In this document: piece by piece, positions 34,280-42,315 of the stretch | Numbering within the stretch: the first letter of the stretch is position 1 | Layout of the letters: each line of letters opens with the position of its first letter | Origin: Candidatus Limimorpha caballi | Lineage (GTDB): Bacteria; Bacteroidota; Bacteroidia; Bacteroidales; F082 | Direction of reading: 5' to 3' | NCBI GenBank assembly: GCA_018064605.1 | Contig: JAGHUX010000001.1 | Span: forward strand, 1-64,000 | Length of the DNA stretch: 64,000 bases | Translations under genes and position numbers: made by a program | Notes under the pieces: generated by a model | Databases searched by the model: none | The model's input: the letters and a program-made list of their open reading frames with translations, nothing else | Told to the model about the DNA's origin: nothing

Positions 34280-34385
34280 GCGGGTAAGTCTTATACGACC
34301 AGCTCCTGTCGAACTCCCCCAGGGCCGGAAGGCAGCAAGGGTAGATGGTTGAGCGGTGCGATATAAGTAGCTTACCCTTTTTTGC
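34280..34385 (+). ncRNA. ffs: Bacterial small signal recognition particle RNA (4.5S type)
   Basis: The conserved SRP core is present: the apical GGGCCGGAAGGCAGCAAGGG with the GGAA tetraloop and flanking asymmetric loop that bind Ffh. It lies between long complementary arms (GGGTAAGTCTTAT near the 5' end, ATAAGTAGCTTACCC near the 3' end). The RNA is about 97 bases and ends in a run of seven T after the closing stem, an intrinsic terminator. With Ffh protein it targets nascent membrane proteins to the Sec translocon. Confidence 0.96.
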
Positions 34386-34391
34386 GTGAAT

Positions 34392-34859
34392 ATGATAATA
34401 AATCCGACATACACAAGCAGACAGTTCTGGTCGACGGCGTTGCTGTCGGGTGTGCTGCTAAGTGTAGTTCTTTCAATAATATACATCATATTCTACGAGC
34501 GTTTGTATGTTGAGAGTTCGTTCCTTTTCTCGATATTGTACTTCATACCTTTCGTCTGGCTGAGTTCTAACGCCGCTTTTTTCAAATGGAAATTCGTATA
34601 TTCCGAATTCTCCTACGGGCACGCATTCCTGCTGAATCTCGTCTGCGGGCTCGTCTCCGCAACACTTTTCAGCGGTGTGATCTACGTGGCGTACGGCTGC
34701 CTCGGGCTGGAGAGCAGGATGAAGATATACGACAACGTCGAGAATTTCAAGGAACTGTTTTCACCGTTGGCGACGTCAATATCATTTTTTGTCATAAATG
34801 TTTTCCTGACGCTGCTTTATTCGTTGATAATCGCTATTTTTGCACGAAAAAAGAACTAA
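34392..34859 (+). CDS. DUF4199 family four-helix membrane protein
   Basis: A 155-residue protein with four transmembrane helices (near residues 12-35, 42-60, 78-100 and 130-150) and short loops, matching the DUF4199 family of Bacteroidetes. No biochemical function is known. ATG 34392 is preferred to the GTG at 34386. It is followed three bases later by a polyprenyl-phosphate-type glycosyltransferase; this pairing looks like a functional link, perhaps in lipid-linked sugar handling, but that is inference. Confidence 0.75.
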   Translation: MIINPTYTSRQFWSTALLSGVLLSVVLSIIYIIFYERLYVESSFLFSILYFIPFVWLSSNAAFFKWKFVYSEFSYGHAFLLNLVCGLVSATLFSGVIYVAYGCLGLESRMKIYDNVENFKELFSPLATSISFFVINVFLTLLYSLIIAIFARKKN

Positions 34860-34862
34860 GAG

Positions 34863-35798
34863 ATGAACATATCTGTTGTGGTACCTTTGTTGAACGAGGA
34901 AGAGTCGCTGCCGGAACTTGAGTCATGGATCCGGCGCGTGATGGATGAGAACAACTTCACTTACGAGATCGTCTTCGTTGACGACGGAAGCACCGACGGC
35001 TCATGGAAATGCATACAGGACCTCAAGGCCGTCAACGAAAACGTCAGGGGAATACGTTTCAGGCGCAACTACGGCAAGTCGGCTGCACTCAATGAAGGTT
35101 TCAAGATTGTACAAGGCGACGTGGTCATCACTATGGACGCCGACCTACAAGACAGTCCTGATGAGATTCCGGGCCTTTACAAAATGATTACGGAAGATGG
35201 TTATGACCTCGTGAGCGGCTGGAAAAAAGTGCGTTACGACTCAAAGATCGCGAAAAACATTCCGTCGAAGTTCTACAACTGGTCAACGAGAAAGATGACC
35301 GGGATCTCTCTCCACGACTTCAACTGCGGATTGAAGGCCTACCGCAATGAGGTCGTAAAAAGCATCGAGGTTTACGGCGAGATGCACCGCTACATACCGG
35401 TGATCGCCAAGGCTGTCGGATTCGGACACATAGGGGAGAAGGTCGTGCATCACCAGAAACGAAAGTTCGGGACGTCGAAGTTCGGCATGAGCCGGTTCCT
35501 GCGAGGTTATCTCGACCTGCTCACCATTACGTTCATCTCGAAGTTCGGTAAACGACCGATGCACCTCTTCGGAGGACTCGGCACCTTGATGTTCCTCGTC
35601 GGTTTTGTCATAGGCGTCATCCTGACAGTCAAGAAGTTCGCGTTCGGGATATACGGAATGACAAACAGACCGTTGTTCTATTTCGCGCTGATTTGCATCG
35701 TCGTCGGCGTACAGTTCTTCGTGACGGGTTTCCTGGCCGAACTGATACAGTCCGCGTCGCCGAAACAGAAGGTTTACGGAATCGCCGAGACCCTGTAA
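34863..35798 (+). CDS. GT2 glycosyltransferase, DPM1/GtrB-like, with two C-terminal membrane helices
   Basis: A 311-residue family 2 glycosyltransferase. The GT-A nucleotide-sugar site is clear: VVVPLLNEEESLPEL, FVDDGSTDGS, RRNYGKSAALNEGF and the metal-binding MDADLQDSPDEIP. Two hydrophobic helices near residues 230-260 and 275-305 place it with DPM1/GtrB-like enzymes that load a sugar onto undecaprenyl phosphate. The sugar is unknown. It is coupled to the DUF4199 gene upstream and ends at the very base before the convergent acidic-protein gene. Confidence 0.88.
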   Translation: MNISVVVPLLNEEESLPELESWIRRVMDENNFTYEIVFVDDGSTDGSWKCIQDLKAVNENVRGIRFRRNYGKSAALNEGFKIVQGDVVITMDADLQDSPDEIPGLYKMITEDGYDLVSGWKKVRYDSKIAKNIPSKFYNWSTRKMTGISLHDFNCGLKAYRNEVVKSIEVYGEMHRYIPVIAKAVGFGHIGEKVVHHQKRKFGTSKFGMSRFLRGYLDLLTITFISKFGKRPMHLFGGLGTLMFLVGFVIGVILTVKKFAFGIYGMTNRPLFYFALICIVVGVQFFVTGFLAELIQSASPKQKVYGIAETL

Positions 35799-36206
35799 TC
35801 AATAGTTGTCGTTGAACGGGTCGTCGAAAGGCTCGTCAAATTCGCTTTCGTCGAGGTATTCCTCTTCCCCGAAAAGGTCGTCGTCTTCGTCGGCGAACAT
35901 GTTTTCACCATCCTCCCAGTCGAAATCCTCCTCAAGTTTGCTCTCGTCGAAGTCGTCGATGTCGTTCATGTCGCTCATGAACTCCTGAAGTTCGTCGTCG
36001 GTCATCTCGTCGAGGTTCGCCGTCATGAGGCGGTTGTCGCGCGATAACGTGCGCAAACTCTTCATGACGCCGGGGGAGACGTAGAAGTCGTCAATGTTTT
36101 CCTCGCAATATTTGATGTATTTGGGGTCCTTCTCAAATACTTCAGCCAAAGTCTCACCTTCGTACTTCCCGAAAGTGAAGATGTCGTCGATGTCGTAAAA
36201 TTTCAT
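35799..36206 (-). CDS. Acidic protein with exonuclease-X-like C-terminal domain
   Basis: Residues 5-60 of this 135-residue protein (FTFGKYEGETLAEVFEKDPKYIKYC) match the small domain found at the C-terminus of exodeoxyribonuclease X-like proteins. The rest is a strongly acidic tail with many Asp and Glu. No exonuclease catalytic domain is attached. The long frame to 36506 is antisense to the DUF486 gene; the start is ATG at 36206. A role as nucleic-acid-interaction or adaptor module is conceivable but unproven. It lies 35 bases downstream of the DUF486 gene on the same strand. Confidence 0.72.
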   Translation of the reverse strand: MKFYDIDDIFTFGKYEGETLAEVFEKDPKYIKYCEENIDDFYVSPGVMKSLRTLSRDNRLMTANLDEMTDDELQEFMSDMNDIDDFDESKLEEDFDWEDGENMFADEDDDLFGEEEYLDESEFDEPFDDPFNDNY

Positions 36207-36241
36207 GTTGAATATTTTTTTTAGGATTTGTGGGTTCTTGT

Positions 36242-36604
36242 CTATTTTTTGAAAATAAAATACACGGCAAGGATTAAAAAACCGAAGCCGATGAGGTGGT
36301 TCCAACTGAAAGTGCCCATCTTGAACACTTTTATTGTGATGATCATGAACACTGTCAGGCTCACAACCTCCTGTATCACTTTGAGTTGCACGAGCGAAAA
36401 CGGCCCGCCGAAGTTCTCGTGACCGATCCTGTTGGCCGGGACCATGAACGAATACTCGAACAGCGCGATGGCCCAGCTCGCCAGAATGACGAAGACCAAC
36501 GGCCAACTCTTCGTGGTGTCAGCCATCTTTATGTTGCCGTACCACGCGAATGTCATGAATATGTTCGAGACAACCAGCAGTAAAACAGTGTATAAACCTT
36601 TCAT
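36242..36604 (-). CDS. DUF486 / DMT-superfamily small membrane protein
   Basis: A 120-residue protein with four transmembrane helices beginning MKGLYTVLLLVVSNIFMTFAWYG, then a conserved loop (SWAIALFEYSFMVPANRIGHENFGGPFSLVQLKVIQE) characteristic of DUF486. The family belongs to the drug/metabolite transporter superfamily; no substrate is known. It is divergent from the gmhA-like gene and probably transcribed together with the downstream acidic protein. Confidence 0.85.
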   Translation of the reverse strand: MKGLYTVLLLVVSNIFMTFAWYGNIKMADTTKSWPLVFVILASWAIALFEYSFMVPANRIGHENFGGPFSLVQLKVIQEVVSLTVFMIITIKVFKMGTFSWNHLIGFGFLILAVYFIFKK

Positions 36605-36654
36605 TTTTTTTTGATCTGAAAAACGGCTGCAAAAATCGTGATTTTTTCTGAATC

Positions 36655-36687
36655 TTGATACAAAAAGAACAAAAATTATTATTTTTG
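36655..36687 (+). promoter_or_regulatory. Probable promoter of the gmhA operon
   Basis: TTG at 36655-36657, 22 bases, TATTTTTG at 36680-36687. The start codon is 15 bases further on. Confidence 0.6.
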
Positions 36688-36702
36688 CAAAAATTTTTTT
36701 AC

Positions 36703-37278
36703 ATGATGAAAGTTGAAGATTTGATTAAAGACTCGATAAATGTCAAGAGCTTGATTGTCAATGACAAGAAAATTATCGACAGTATATACGAGGCCGCTTC
36801 GGTGTGCGTCAACTCATTGAGAAACGGTGGCAAGATACATTTTTGCGGCAATGGTGGGAGCGCTGCCGATGCCCAGCACCTCGCAGCGGAGCTCAGCGGA
36901 CGCTTTTACTACGACCGTCCGCCGCTTAACGCCGAGGCCCTGCATGTCAATTCAAGCTACCTGACGGCTGTCGCCAACGATTATTCCTACGACATGATCT
37001 ACTCGAGGATGCTCCAGTGCTCCGCCAAGGAAGGCGATGTGCTGTTCGGAATAAGCACCTCCGGCAATTCTGGCAACATACTTAAAGCCATTGATGTCGC
37101 TAAGGCATTGAATGTAAAGGTGATAGGGATGACGGGGGCGAGCGGCGGGAAAATGGCCGGACTCTGCGACGTGCTGCTGAATGTCCCGTCAACATGCACT
37201 CCGAGAATACAGGAGGCGCACATCATGGTCGGACATATCATCTGCGAAATCATCGAATCAACGATTTTCCCGAGATGA
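36703..37278 (+). CDS. gmhA: Sedoheptulose-7-phosphate isomerase-like SIS-domain protein
   Basis: A 191-residue SIS-fold protein with the GmhA pattern: FCGNGGSAADAQHLAAELSGRF, LTAVANDYSYDMIYSRML, GISTSGNSGNILKA and the C-terminal IQEAHIMVGHIICEIIE holding metal/active-site Glu and His. GmhA converts sedoheptulose 7-phosphate to D-glycero-D-manno-heptose 7-phosphate, the first step toward nucleotide-activated heptose for surface glycans. ATG at 36703 or 36706 are both possible. Its stop overlaps the next gene by four bases, so it is coupled to a HAD phosphatase, as in heptose pathways. Kinase and nucleotidyltransferase genes are not nearby. Confidence 0.9.
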   Translation: MMKVEDLIKDSINVKSLIVNDKKIIDSIYEAASVCVNSLRNGGKIHFCGNGGSAADAQHLAAELSGRFYYDRPPLNAEALHVNSSYLTAVANDYSYDMIYSRMLQCSAKEGDVLFGISTSGNSGNILKAIDVAKALNVKVIGMTGASGGKMAGLCDVLLNVPSTCTPRIQEAHIMVGHIICEIIESTIFPR

Positions 37279-37817
37279 ACGTCCTGCCCGAAAAAATCGA
37301 CGGCAGCTGGACGCTGTTCCTCGACCGCGACGGCGTGATAAACGTCCGCCTGATTGATGACTATGTCAAGAATATCAATGAGTTCGAGTTCCTGCCCGGC
37401 GTCCTAGACGCCTTTGAAATCTTCGCGGAAAAATTCGGAAAGATTATCATAGTGACCAATCAACAAGGTGTCGCAAAAGGCCTGATGACGCTTGATATGG
37501 TTCACTTAATCCATCGATTCATGGTTGAACAGATTGAAAAACAAAAGGGTAGGGTTGACGGAATTTATGTTTGCCCCCAGCTAAAAACGGACCCGGACAA
37601 CTACCGGAAACCGAGTCCGAGGATGGCCTTCATGGCACAATCCGATTTCCCGGAAATAGACTTTGAGAAGTCAATAATGGTCGGTGACTCGAATTCTGAT
37701 GTCGAATTCGGCAAGAACGCAGGAATGTTCACAGTATTGGTGGGTGATGAACAGACTGAAACCGTCCCCGACAACAGGTTCGACTCGCTCATCTCATTCG
37801 CTGAAAACTTAAAGTAA
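37275..37817 (+). CDS. gmhB: HAD-IIIA phosphatase, GmhB-like
   Basis: A 180-residue HAD-superfamily IIIA phosphatase with nucleophile motif LFLDRDGVIN, motif II IVTNQQGVAKG, the lysine in RKPSPRM and motif IV VGDSNSDVEFGKNAGM. By context and similarity it removes the C7 phosphate of heptose 1,7-bisphosphate after GmhA action. Unlike Escherichia coli GmhB it lacks the zinc-binding cysteine/histidine loop: only one Cys occurs in YVCPQLKTDPDNYRKP. Start: ATG 37275 (MNVLPEKIDG); the longer frame to 37194 lies inside gmhA. A related phosphatase such as histidinol-phosphatase is the alternative. Confidence 0.82.
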   Translation: MNVLPEKIDGSWTLFLDRDGVINVRLIDDYVKNINEFEFLPGVLDAFEIFAEKFGKIIIVTNQQGVAKGLMTLDMVHLIHRFMVEQIEKQKGRVDGIYVCPQLKTDPDNYRKPSPRMAFMAQSDFPEIDFEKSIMVGDSNSDVEFGKNAGMFTVLVGDEQTETVPDNRFDSLISFAENLK

Positions 37818-37825
37818 TACTTCAA

Positions 37826-39304
37826 ATGTCAACGTTAATTCTTTCTGTATTTGTTATTTATACGATAATAATTTTGTGTGTTGCAAAGTTGACATCACGT
37901 AAGTCAGACAACGATGCGTTCTTCACCGGCAACAGGAAATCGCCGTGGTTCGTTGTCGCTTACGGCATGATAGGCGCTTCGCTTTCCGGAGTCACATTCA
38001 TGTCGGTGCCTGGCAATGTTTACACAAGCCAGTTCACGTATTTCGGGATTGTGCTTGGCTATATCATTGGTTATGCGGTGATTACGTTTCTTTTGCTGCC
38101 TCTGTACTACAAACTCAACCTTACGTCGATTTATTCTTATTTGAAGATGCGGTTCGGGACGCGGTCGGAGAAGACGGGCGCGTTGTTTTTCATTCTGTCG
38201 CGTCTTCTTGGTTCGGCACTTCGTATGTATCTGGTTGTCTTTGTGTTATACGAGTTTGTCTTCAGGGCGTGGAACATCCCGTTTTGGGTGCCAGCTGTCA
38301 TTTTCATCGTGTTCATTCTCGTTTACACCTTTAAAGGTGGTATCAAGACGGTTGTTTGGACCGACACCTTGCAGACGACGTTCCTTCTGCTTGCCGCGAT
38401 AATCACGGTGGTTTGTATTCTGAAACGCCTTGATATTTCCGTACCGGAGCTGCTTGCCGCGTCGTCCGACAAAGGTTTAACCAAGATATTTGAGACCGAC
38501 CCGAACCACAGCAAATTCTGGCTGAAACAAATTCTCAGCGGCGCGTTCATAACCATAGTGATGACCGGACTTGACCAGGATATGATGCAGAAGAACCTGA
38601 CTTGCAAGAACTTACGTGACGCGCAAAAAAACGTGCTCACGTCAAGCATCCTGTTCATTTTCGTGAATATGATTTTCCTATGCCTCGGCGCGTCGTTGAT
38701 TTATTACGCGCAAAGCGTTGGCTTCCAATTGCCTGTCAACGAAAGTGGAGTAGTGGTCAACGATAAGATCTTTCCGTCGATTGCGTTTTCGTTCAGCAGG
38801 TTCACCAGCGTCGTCTTCGTGCTCGGTCTTGTCGCCGCAGGCTATTCTTCGGCCGACGGCACATTGACGGCACTGACGACAACAACATGCTATAACTTCC
38901 TGAATTTCAACGAAAGACATGATCTGTCAGAGGAAAACAAAACCAAGATTAGAAAATATACACATGTGGTTTTTGCGATGCTCTACCTGTTGGTTATCAT
39001 CGCTTTCCGTCCTTTCCACAACCAGTCGCTCATTGACAAGGTCTTTGAAATCGCAGGTTACACTTACGGACCGCTGCTCGGTTTGTTTTCGTTCGGACTT
39101 TTCATCAAAAACCGTGTTGCCAACGACAAGGCTGTCCCATTCATTGCTGTCGCTTCACCGATAATCAGCTACGTCCTCAATTTGTATTCCGGACAACTGT
39201 TCAATGGTTATCATTTCGGTTTTGAAATATTGATTGTCAATGGCTTGATAACTTTTATTGCCTTGTTATGTTTCTCGAAAACTATGAAATCCAATTTATT
39301 ATGA
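37826..39304 (+). CDS. Sodium:solute symporter (SSS family)
   Basis: A 492-residue transporter with about 13 hydrophobic helices and the SSS core: FFTGNRKSPWFVVAYGMIGASLSGVTFMSVPG near the N-terminus, GGIKTVVWTDTLQ, a conserved GLDQDMMQKNL segment and AAGYSSADGTLTALTT. Substrates of the family range from sugars to sialic acid and amino acids; the specificity here is not readable. It starts nine bases after the HAD gene and its stop overlaps the DUF4831 gene (ATGA), so it is part of the gmhA operon. Confidence 0.88.
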   Translation: MSTLILSVFVIYTIIILCVAKLTSRKSDNDAFFTGNRKSPWFVVAYGMIGASLSGVTFMSVPGNVYTSQFTYFGIVLGYIIGYAVITFLLLPLYYKLNLTSIYSYLKMRFGTRSEKTGALFFILSRLLGSALRMYLVVFVLYEFVFRAWNIPFWVPAVIFIVFILVYTFKGGIKTVVWTDTLQTTFLLLAAIITVVCILKRLDISVPELLAASSDKGLTKIFETDPNHSKFWLKQILSGAFITIVMTGLDQDMMQKNLTCKNLRDAQKNVLTSSILFIFVNMIFLCLGASLIYYAQSVGFQLPVNESGVVVNDKIFPSIAFSFSRFTSVVFVLGLVAAGYSSADGTLTALTTTTCYNFLNFNERHDLSEENKTKIRKYTHVVFAMLYLLVIIAFRPFHNQSLIDKVFEIAGYTYGPLLGLFSFGLFIKNRVANDKAVPFIAVASPIISYVLNLYSGQLFNGYHFGFEILIVNGLITFIALLCFSKTMKSNLL

Positions 39305-40395
39305 AAAAGATATTTTTTATTTTTGCCTTGGCTGCATCATTCAGTCTTAATGCGCAGTTTGTCACCTCTCCGGCGAAGAATGTCGCTGAAAATCAATTCG
39401 ATGGTGTTATATACTCATTGCCTCGCAATGTCCTTCGCGTCGAATTTTGTTTGGAGGAGACGACTCAGAAAATGGGTCCGTATGCTGAATTTGCGGAGAG
39501 CCTGCTCGGTATTACTGATGTCATCAAAGAAGATAAGACCGAAATCAAGATTAAGAATGTTGATATTCAGGTGATTACTGAATCTGATCCGGAAAATGTG
39601 TATTTCATCAGTTTTGACGATAAGGGCAAGGATCAGTTGCCGGGTGTCATTCTGGATGAAAACGGTGTCATCGTCGCTTTCGGTCATGAAACCGTGCCGG
39701 CTGAAATGCTGCGTGCCGGTGAGTTCCGGGAGATTGAGACTGACGATTCTTCATCTCACGAACCAATTTCTTTTGTTGACATTGTCGAAGGAAACGACAG
39801 CGACGACCAGGAGGCGGCACCGAAACGTCCGACCAAGGAAGACCGGGCGAAATTCGCGGTGGAACAGATACGCAAACTGCGTGTTGCATATTTCGACATC
39901 ATTTCGGGTTTTCAGGAGGTTGCTTTCGGTGATGCGACAAAATATATGTCGGAATCCATTAAATCAACTGAAAATGAATATCTTAGCCTTTTCAAAGGCA
40001 AGACCGTGAAGCGCACTTGTAGCAAAGTCGTATATGTTGTCCCTGAGAGCAATCAGCTCAATTCAAGCGTTACAATCGCCAGATTCTCGGGCAGCAAAGG
40101 TCTGCTTGACGCAGGCTCGAAGTCGGGCGAGGCAGTGAAAATCCAGTTCGAAAGTTGCGCTACCTTGAAGAACGTCAAGGCCGTCGCGGATGACGTAAAG
40201 ACGTCGGCACAGGCCAACAAGCTGTTTTACCGCATTCCCGAGTCGGCGGATGTCAAAGTGTCATGCGACAACAAAACGCTTGCCGAGGGACGATTCAAAA
40301 TCAGTCAGTTCGGCAAGGTTCAGTTGATTCAGCCGAAGGGACGCAGGATTGTCTTCAATCCTGGCACCGGTCAGGTTATCTCAATAGTTCATTAG
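39301..40395 (+). CDS. DUF4831-family exported protein
   Basis: A 364-residue protein with a signal peptide (MKKIFFIFALAASFSLNAQ) and no further membrane segment, expected in the periplasm or at the outer membrane. The middle and C-terminal parts (RPTKEDRAKFAVEQIRKLRVAYFDIISGFQEVAF, LFYRIPESADVKV) match the Bacteroidetes family DUF4831, which has no known function. The longer frame begins at 39268, but the signal peptide begins at ATG 39301. It is coupled to the symporter and overlaps the convergent DUF3127 gene by four bases. Confidence 0.8.
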   Translation: MKKIFFIFALAASFSLNAQFVTSPAKNVAENQFDGVIYSLPRNVLRVEFCLEETTQKMGPYAEFAESLLGITDVIKEDKTEIKIKNVDIQVITESDPENVYFISFDDKGKDQLPGVILDENGVIVAFGHETVPAEMLRAGEFREIETDDSSSHEPISFVDIVEGNDSDDQEAAPKRPTKEDRAKFAVEQIRKLRVAYFDIISGFQEVAFGDATKYMSESIKSTENEYLSLFKGKTVKRTCSKVVYVVPESNQLNSSVTIARFSGSKGLLDAGSKSGEAVKIQFESCATLKNVKAVADDVKTSAQANKLFYRIPESADVKVSCDNKTLAEGRFKISQFGKVQLIQPKGRRIVFNPGTGQVISIVH

Positions 40396-40796
40396 AACGG
40401 CAGGTCGTCGCCGTTGTCGTTACTCTCTAAATAAGCCTCGTTTACTGGCGGCAGCGGTGACTGTGCGAAATTCTGCTGCGGCTGTTGCATTGGCTGCTGC
40501 ATAGGCTGCTGTTGTACGACTGGCTGTCCCTGATTGAGGTCGAACCTGATGACGCGCACGTCAGTGTACCATTTGCCGTTGAATTCACGCGACTCTATGC
40601 TGATCTGCATCGTGATGACCTGGCCGACGAAAAATCCGTTGGCTTCGTTGACGCGGTCGTTCCAGCAAAGAACACAGATCTTTCTCGGGAAGTTTTCAAC
40701 CGTTTCGACAATCAATTCCTGTTTTTTCCATGGACCGCGCGGGCTGTTGCCTTCGGTGAGCGTTCCTAACTGCAATACTTTTCCAATGAGTTCCAT
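40392..40796 (-). CDS. DUF3127 OB-fold-like protein with an SSB-type acidic C-terminal tip
   Basis: A 134-residue protein. Residues 1-85 (MELIGKVLQLGTLTEGNSPRGPWKKQELIVET, then VRVIRF) match DUF3127, a small beta-rich family of Bacteroidetes. A Gln/Pro-rich linker (VVQQQPMQQPMQQPQQNF) leads to an acidic end finishing DDLPF, closely like the DDIPF tip with which single-stranded-DNA-binding protein recruits repair proteins. This architecture (compact beta domain, Gln-rich linker, acidic Phe-ended tip) mirrors bacterial SSB. An SSB-like role is inferred from shape only. Confidence 0.8.
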   Translation of the reverse strand: MELIGKVLQLGTLTEGNSPRGPWKKQELIVETVENFPRKICVLCWNDRVNEANGFFVGQVITMQISIESREFNGKWYTDVRVIRFDLNQGQPVVQQQPMQQPMQQPQQNFAQSPLPPVNEAYLESNDNGDDLPF

Positions 40797-41010
40797 CTTT
40801 ATTACTTAATATTTTAATGATTAATTTTCTATTTTTTCAGACTGCAAATATAAGCCAAAAAATTGAAACATGAGCATTTTTTACATTAATTTACATTTGA
40901 GCCGGAAACGGCATTTTCCTTGTGTGACATTGTAAATTTTCATTAAGAATTGGCGCCACTTTTGGGAAATAATATACATTATGTTAAATAGTTCATTTCG
41001 GCCCACGGCG
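40797..41010. other. Intergenic region between DUF3127 and the TPR gene
   Basis: AT-rich non-coding DNA. It holds a possible DUF3127 promoter -7 element (TATATTTG on the minus strand at 40845-40852). No ORF, repeat or RNA is recognised in the rest. Confidence 0.6.
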
Positions 41011-41049
41011 AAAAAAAACCTGCACGACCACTCTCTCGGTCATGCAGGT
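41011..41049 (-). terminator. Rho-independent terminator of the gyrA-TPR transcript
   Basis: On the minus strand ACCTGCA and GACC pair with GGTC and TGCAGGT around a short loop (41018-41049), followed by eight T (41011-41018). It lies 24 bases after the TPR stop codon. Confidence 0.85.
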
Positions 41050-41073
41050 CTTCCAAAATTAACTAAAAATATT

Positions 41074-42294
41074 CTAATTGAGTTCCATCGCCTTGTCGTT
41101 CATCTTCAGACGTACGTACAATGTCTTGAGTGCCTGTTTGATGGCTGCGTCATCCGGAAGAAGTTCGTGGGCTTTCTCGACATACGGAAGCGCTTTTTCA
41201 TCGAAGGCCTTGCCTTCCGCCATCATGGCATTGTATTCATTGACTTTGTCGAACGGAAGGTCGTTGGCCGTCGTGTATTTCTCAGCCGCCTTGTCAATCA
41301 GGATGCTGCCCGCGTTGATGTAAGCGTCAACGTATGTCGGGTCGATTTCAATGACTCTGTCGTAGCTCTGGAGTGTCTTCTCGACGTCATAGAGTTCCGA
41401 CTCCGAATTCGCGTAGATCGTCCCGAGGATGAAATAATAAACCGGCTGTGTCGGGTTCTTCTCGGCTGTCTCGATGATTTGGTCGAGGATTTCAGCCTCC
41501 CTGTGGACAGCGATGTATGAGTTTATCATCTCGTTCATGAGATTCATGTCGTCCGGGTATTTTGCTCTGCCGGCCTGGATTGTCTCAATCATCTTGTCGT
41601 TTTCGCCAAGGCTGCGATAGCATATTGTGAGGTTCTGGTAGCAAATCGCATCGTCTGCACCGTTGGAAACCAGCGTGTTGAGCATATCTACGGCTTCCTG
41701 GTATTTCTCTATTTTCATGGCGCAGATTGATGCGTTAAGAATCGCCGAGTTGTCGGTCCCGCCGATGGTGGCCGCCGCCTCATAGGCTTTCTTGAAGTTC
41801 TTGTACGCGTTTTCGAAATTCTGTTCGTTGAAGTCTCTGGCGCCCATGTCATAATATGTCGCGCCTATCGATGTGATGTACTGCTGGAATTCGCCGGCGT
41901 TCTGGCTGTAATATTTCGGGTCGAGATTCATTACCTTCCCGAAAGCCGTAAGTGCCTTCTCGAACGCCTCGCCGTCCAGTTCGGCAAAGTCAGGATAGAT
42001 GCCGATTGTGTAGTAGATGACAGCATAGTAATGCCATGTCTTCGGCTGGTTCATCGTTGACTCGTGCACTGATGCCGCGTCGATGGAGGTCTTCGACTTC
42101 TGCATCATGGCTTTGGCGTTGTCCATCTGCTTTGCCGCCTTTTCAACTTTATTCTGGCTCTTGAATGCCTCTGCCTGGTCGATGTACTGTTGTGCCGTCT
42201 TCCGGTAATTGTGGGCGTTCACAACTTCTTTGTTCTGTGCGAATGCAAATGTCCCAATTAAAGCAATCGCTAATGTAAAAACTAATTTCTTCAT
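41074..42294 (-). CDS. Exported tetratricopeptide-repeat protein
   Basis: A 406-residue protein with a signal peptide (MKKLVFTLAIALIGTFAFAQ) followed by about eight helical TPR-like repeats, for example ATYYDMGARDFNEQNFENAYKNFKKAYEAA and ILNASICAMKIEKYQEAVDML. It probably acts as a protein-interaction scaffold in the periplasm or outer membrane; no enzyme motif is present. It lies 21 bases downstream of gyrA, an arrangement I associate with Bacteroidales, and is terminated by the hairpin at 41011-41049. Confidence 0.85.
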   Translation of the reverse strand: MKKLVFTLAIALIGTFAFAQNKEVVNAHNYRKTAQQYIDQAEAFKSQNKVEKAAKQMDNAKAMMQKSKTSIDAASVHESTMNQPKTWHYYAVIYYTIGIYPDFAELDGEAFEKALTAFGKVMNLDPKYYSQNAGEFQQYITSIGATYYDMGARDFNEQNFENAYKNFKKAYEAAATIGGTDNSAILNASICAMKIEKYQEAVDMLNTLVSNGADDAICYQNLTICYRSLGENDKMIETIQAGRAKYPDDMNLMNEMINSYIAVHREAEILDQIIETAEKNPTQPVYYFILGTIYANSESELYDVEKTLQSYDRVIEIDPTYVDAYINAGSILIDKAAEKYTTANDLPFDKVNEYNAMMAEGKAFDEKALPYVEKAHELLPDDAAIKQALKTLYVRLKMNDKAMELN

Positions 42295-42315
42295 TTTTTC
42301 GCTTTTTTATTAATG

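Noticed and set aside
35799..36506. Full-length 235-codon frame for the acidic protein
   Set aside because: The first 100 codons lie antisense to, and upstream within, the DUF486 gene and have no protein character. The family N-terminus begins at 36206.
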